Program-made: the position numbers and the translations under genes
Source of the DNA: a virus
Length of the DNA: 29,816 nt
Virus record (IMG/VR): IMGVR_UViG_3300004782_000004
Span: 1-29,816 of that record
Direction: 5' to 3' (one strand)
Part shown: positions 28,498 through 29,816 of the stretch, one piece after another
How the letters are laid out: the number at the start of each line of letters is the position of its first letter
Numbering within the stretch: position 1 is the first letter of the stretch
Notes under the pieces: generated by a model
The model's database searches: none
Seen by the model: only the letters and a program-made list of their open reading frames with translations
Told to the model about the DNA's origin: nothing

Positions 28498-29252
28498 TCG
28501 TCTACCCGAAGGCCGACCGCACGGTTCAGTGGTTCGGCGACGGTGGGCCGGCGGTGACGCCGGAGATCCTCGTCCTGCACACGACCGAGGGCTCGGGATG
28601 GCCGTCCTACGACCAGGGTCGACAGGCGCCACACCTGACCGTCATGCCGCTGATGGGACGCTCCCAGCTGGTCTGGCGTCAGCACTTCCCGCTCGGGCGG
28701 TCCGCGCGTGCCCTGGCTCACCCGCTCGGCACGGTCGAGACCAACAACCGCGGCGTCGTCCAGGTCGAACTGGTCGGAACCTGCGTGAAGCGCGGCCCCG
28801 GCATGCACTGGCCTTCCGCCCCGGGGTGGGCGCTGCGAGACCTGGCTCAGTTCGTCGGATGGCTGATGGCCCAGTTCCCGATCCCACTGCTCGCCCCAGC
28901 TGCGTGGCCGGCCTACCCGACGTCGTACGGACAGACCTCGGCTCGGTTCACCCCGCAGCAGTGGCTGTCGTTCCGGGGCATCTGCGGGCACCTGCACGTC
29001 CCGCACAACACCCACGGCGACCCCGGCGACTTTCCGATCGGACGCCTGATCGACCACATCCAGGGAGACAAGGACATGCCACTGAGCAAGGCTGATCTCG
29101 ACCAGATCGTCGGTGCTGTCTGGAGTGCCGGGTTCGGCCCGGCCGGCGAACGGCAGACCGCCGGACAGCGCCTGGCCGCCGCCGCCTCCAAGGAAGACCT
29201 GCAGGAACTCGAGCAGCGCCTGCTCGCTGCGATCGAGGGGGCTCGGCGGTGA
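28494..29252 (+). CDS. Endolysin, N-acetylmuramoyl-L-alanine amidase (Amidase_2-like)
   Basis: This 252-aa protein should cut the amide bond between the glycan and peptide parts of peptidoglycan to release virions. Its catalytic domain has EILVLHTTEGSGWPSYDQG with zinc ligand H29, a central VVQVELVGTC strand, and WLSFRGICGHLHVPHNTHGD followed by PGDFP. D176 together with H166 or H168 are the expected other zinc ligands. After residue 190 comes a helical tail (LSKADLDQIVGAVWSAGF, EDLQELEQRLLAAIEGA) rather than a recognisable LysM or peptidoglycan-binding domain. No signal peptide is seen, so release through a holin is expected. GTG 28494 overlaps the upstream stop. Confidence 0.88.
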   Translation: MIVYPKADRTVQWFGDGGPAVTPEILVLHTTEGSGWPSYDQGRQAPHLTVMPLMGRSQLVWRQHFPLGRSARALAHPLGTVETNNRGVVQVELVGTCVKRGPGMHWPSAPGWALRDLAQFVGWLMAQFPIPLLAPAAWPAYPTSYGQTSARFTPQQWLSFRGICGHLHVPHNTHGDPGDFPIGRLIDHIQGDKDMPLSKADLDQIVGAVWSAGFGPAGERQTAGQRLAAAASKEDLQELEQRLLAAIEGARR

Positions 29253-29656
29253 ACGTCGTGCTGCGCGACTTCGCCGAGCGGCTGGTGCGTCAGCTGTCCC
29301 AGGTGGCGCTGCCGATCCTGATCGCGGCGTCCGATCCGGGCGCCGGTCGCCCGGGGGCGATCGAGTGGCGGATGTTCGCGATGGCCACCGCGATCACTAT
29401 GGCAATCACCGCGGCGAAGGTGGTCGCGGTGATGCTGGCCGAATGGAAAGCCCGCGGCCAGTGGCAGGACCTCCTCGACCGCGGGCTGAGCGCCGGGCTG
29501 ACCACCTTGCTCGGGTTCTTCCCGGTCTCGGTGGTCGAGCCCGACGCTGTCGACTGGCAGTTGGTCGGCTACATGAGCGTCCTGTCGGCACTCATCGCGG
29601 TCGCCCAGTACTACGCCTCACCTCCGACCTACTCGGTGGGTCGGCACGTCGCCTGA
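29249..29656 (+). CDS. Holin candidate, 135 aa
   Basis: The gene overlaps the endolysin stop (GTGA), the classic place for a holin. Three hydrophobic segments are seen: residues about 41-65 (WRMFAMATAITMAITAAKVV), a moderately hydrophobic stretch with GLSAGLTTLLGFFPVSVV, and about 105-125 (LVGYMSVLSALIAVAQYYAS). The N-terminal region is amphipathic (VVLRDFAERLVRQLSQVALP). The size and three-span layout fit a class I holin. The other small membrane genes upstream compete for the role, so the assignment is by position and topology. Confidence 0.7.
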   Translation: MNVVLRDFAERLVRQLSQVALPILIAASDPGAGRPGAIEWRMFAMATAITMAITAAKVVAVMLAEWKARGQWQDLLDRGLSAGLTTLLGFFPVSVVEPDAVDWQLVGYMSVLSALIAVAQYYASPPTYSVGRHVA

Positions 29657-29816
29657 GAGGGGTCGCTGCGGACCGGGATGGCTTGTCGGCGAGGTGTGGG
29701 GCGGCACGGACAGTCGGTCAGGCGCGGAGCGGCGCAACCGGGAGAGGCTTGTCGATTCGGGATCGGAGCGGCGCGGCAAGGTCTGTCGTGCCGGGGGGGG
29801 GGTATGGCTAAGGGGG
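29657..29816. other. GC-rich non-coding right end with short repeats and a G10 run
   Basis: No credible gene is seen. GGCTTGTCG occurs at 29680-29688 and 29746-29754, and CGGAGCGGCGC at 29725-29735 and 29764-29774. Ten consecutive G bases lie at 29793-29802, followed by an ATG at 29804 that runs off the window. It could be intergenic DNA, part of a packaging (cos/pac) region, or a low-quality contig end. Confidence 0.5.

Noticed and set aside
29678-29816. An open frame from ATG 29678 to the window end
   Set aside because: It has only about 46 codons, is Arg/Gly-rich and repeat-containing, and has no Shine-Dalgarno. It is more likely non-coding DNA.
1-29816. CRISPR arrays, tRNA genes, insertion sequences or diversity-generating retroelements
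   Set aside because: Reading through the window I found no spaced identical repeats of CRISPR type, no tRNA-like cloverleaf, no transposase and no reverse transcriptase.

Overview
The window is a 29.8 kb piece of a tailed double-stranded DNA virus (Caudoviricetes, siphovirus layout), most likely a phage of a GC-rich actinobacterium. The sequence is visibly GC-rich, many genes start with GTG, and several promoters look leaderless, which is common in actinobacteria. The gene families (SPP1 gp6-like portal, MuF-type minor head protein, DUF5047-like tail hub, prim-pol) are typical of actinophages. I see no bacterial gene, integrase, tRNA or CRISPR array. Both window edges look like fragment edges: the left edge cuts a gene and the right edge ends in GC-rich non-coding DNA.

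Layout. (1) 1-4028, minus strand: a tightly overlapping leftward operon for DNA metabolism. In transcription order it holds a RecD/Dda-like SF1 helicase, a 46-aa zinc-finger-like protein, a MazG-like pyrophosphohydrolase, a DEDDh exonuclease, a two-span membrane protein, an unknown 94-aa protein and a prim-pol cut by the left edge. (2) 4029-4273: a divergent control region with an operator-like inverted repeat and a 14-bp-arm hairpin. (3) 4274-8206: terminase small subunit, an unknown gene, terminase large subunit and portal. (4) 8207-9573: an accessory cassette interrupting the head operon. It has one reversed gene and four small forward genes (coiled-coil, Cys-rich, winged-HTH and membrane proteins), driven by two interlocked divergent promoters. 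(5) 9503-13383: MuF protein, scaffold, HK97-type capsid, probable decoration protein, an unknown gene and the head-tail adaptor. (6) 13397-15625: beta-rich accessory structural proteins, one with a C-terminal repeat domain, lying between connector genes. (7) 15629-18418: head closure, tail completion, tail terminator, tail tube and the two tail-assembly chaperone frames. (8) 18440-27419: a 1503-aa tape measure with two long repeat arrays, a 1044-aa beta-propeller tail protein, a DUF5047-like hub and a small baseplate protein. (9) 27486-29656: a lysis region with three small membrane proteins, an amidase endolysin and a holin candidate.

How it works together: the leftward operon would supply priming, unwinding, proofreading-type exonuclease and nucleotide-pool functions. 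The rightward genes package DNA, build head and tail, and lyse the host. The most striking signals are a recurring leaderless promoter architecture (-10 hexamer ending 6-7 nt before the start codon, no Shine-Dalgarno) at four genes, the accessory cassette with its symmetric promoter pair, and an 11-residue (44-residue super-repeat) helical array in the tape measure. All functional names come from reading motifs and gene order; no database search was run.
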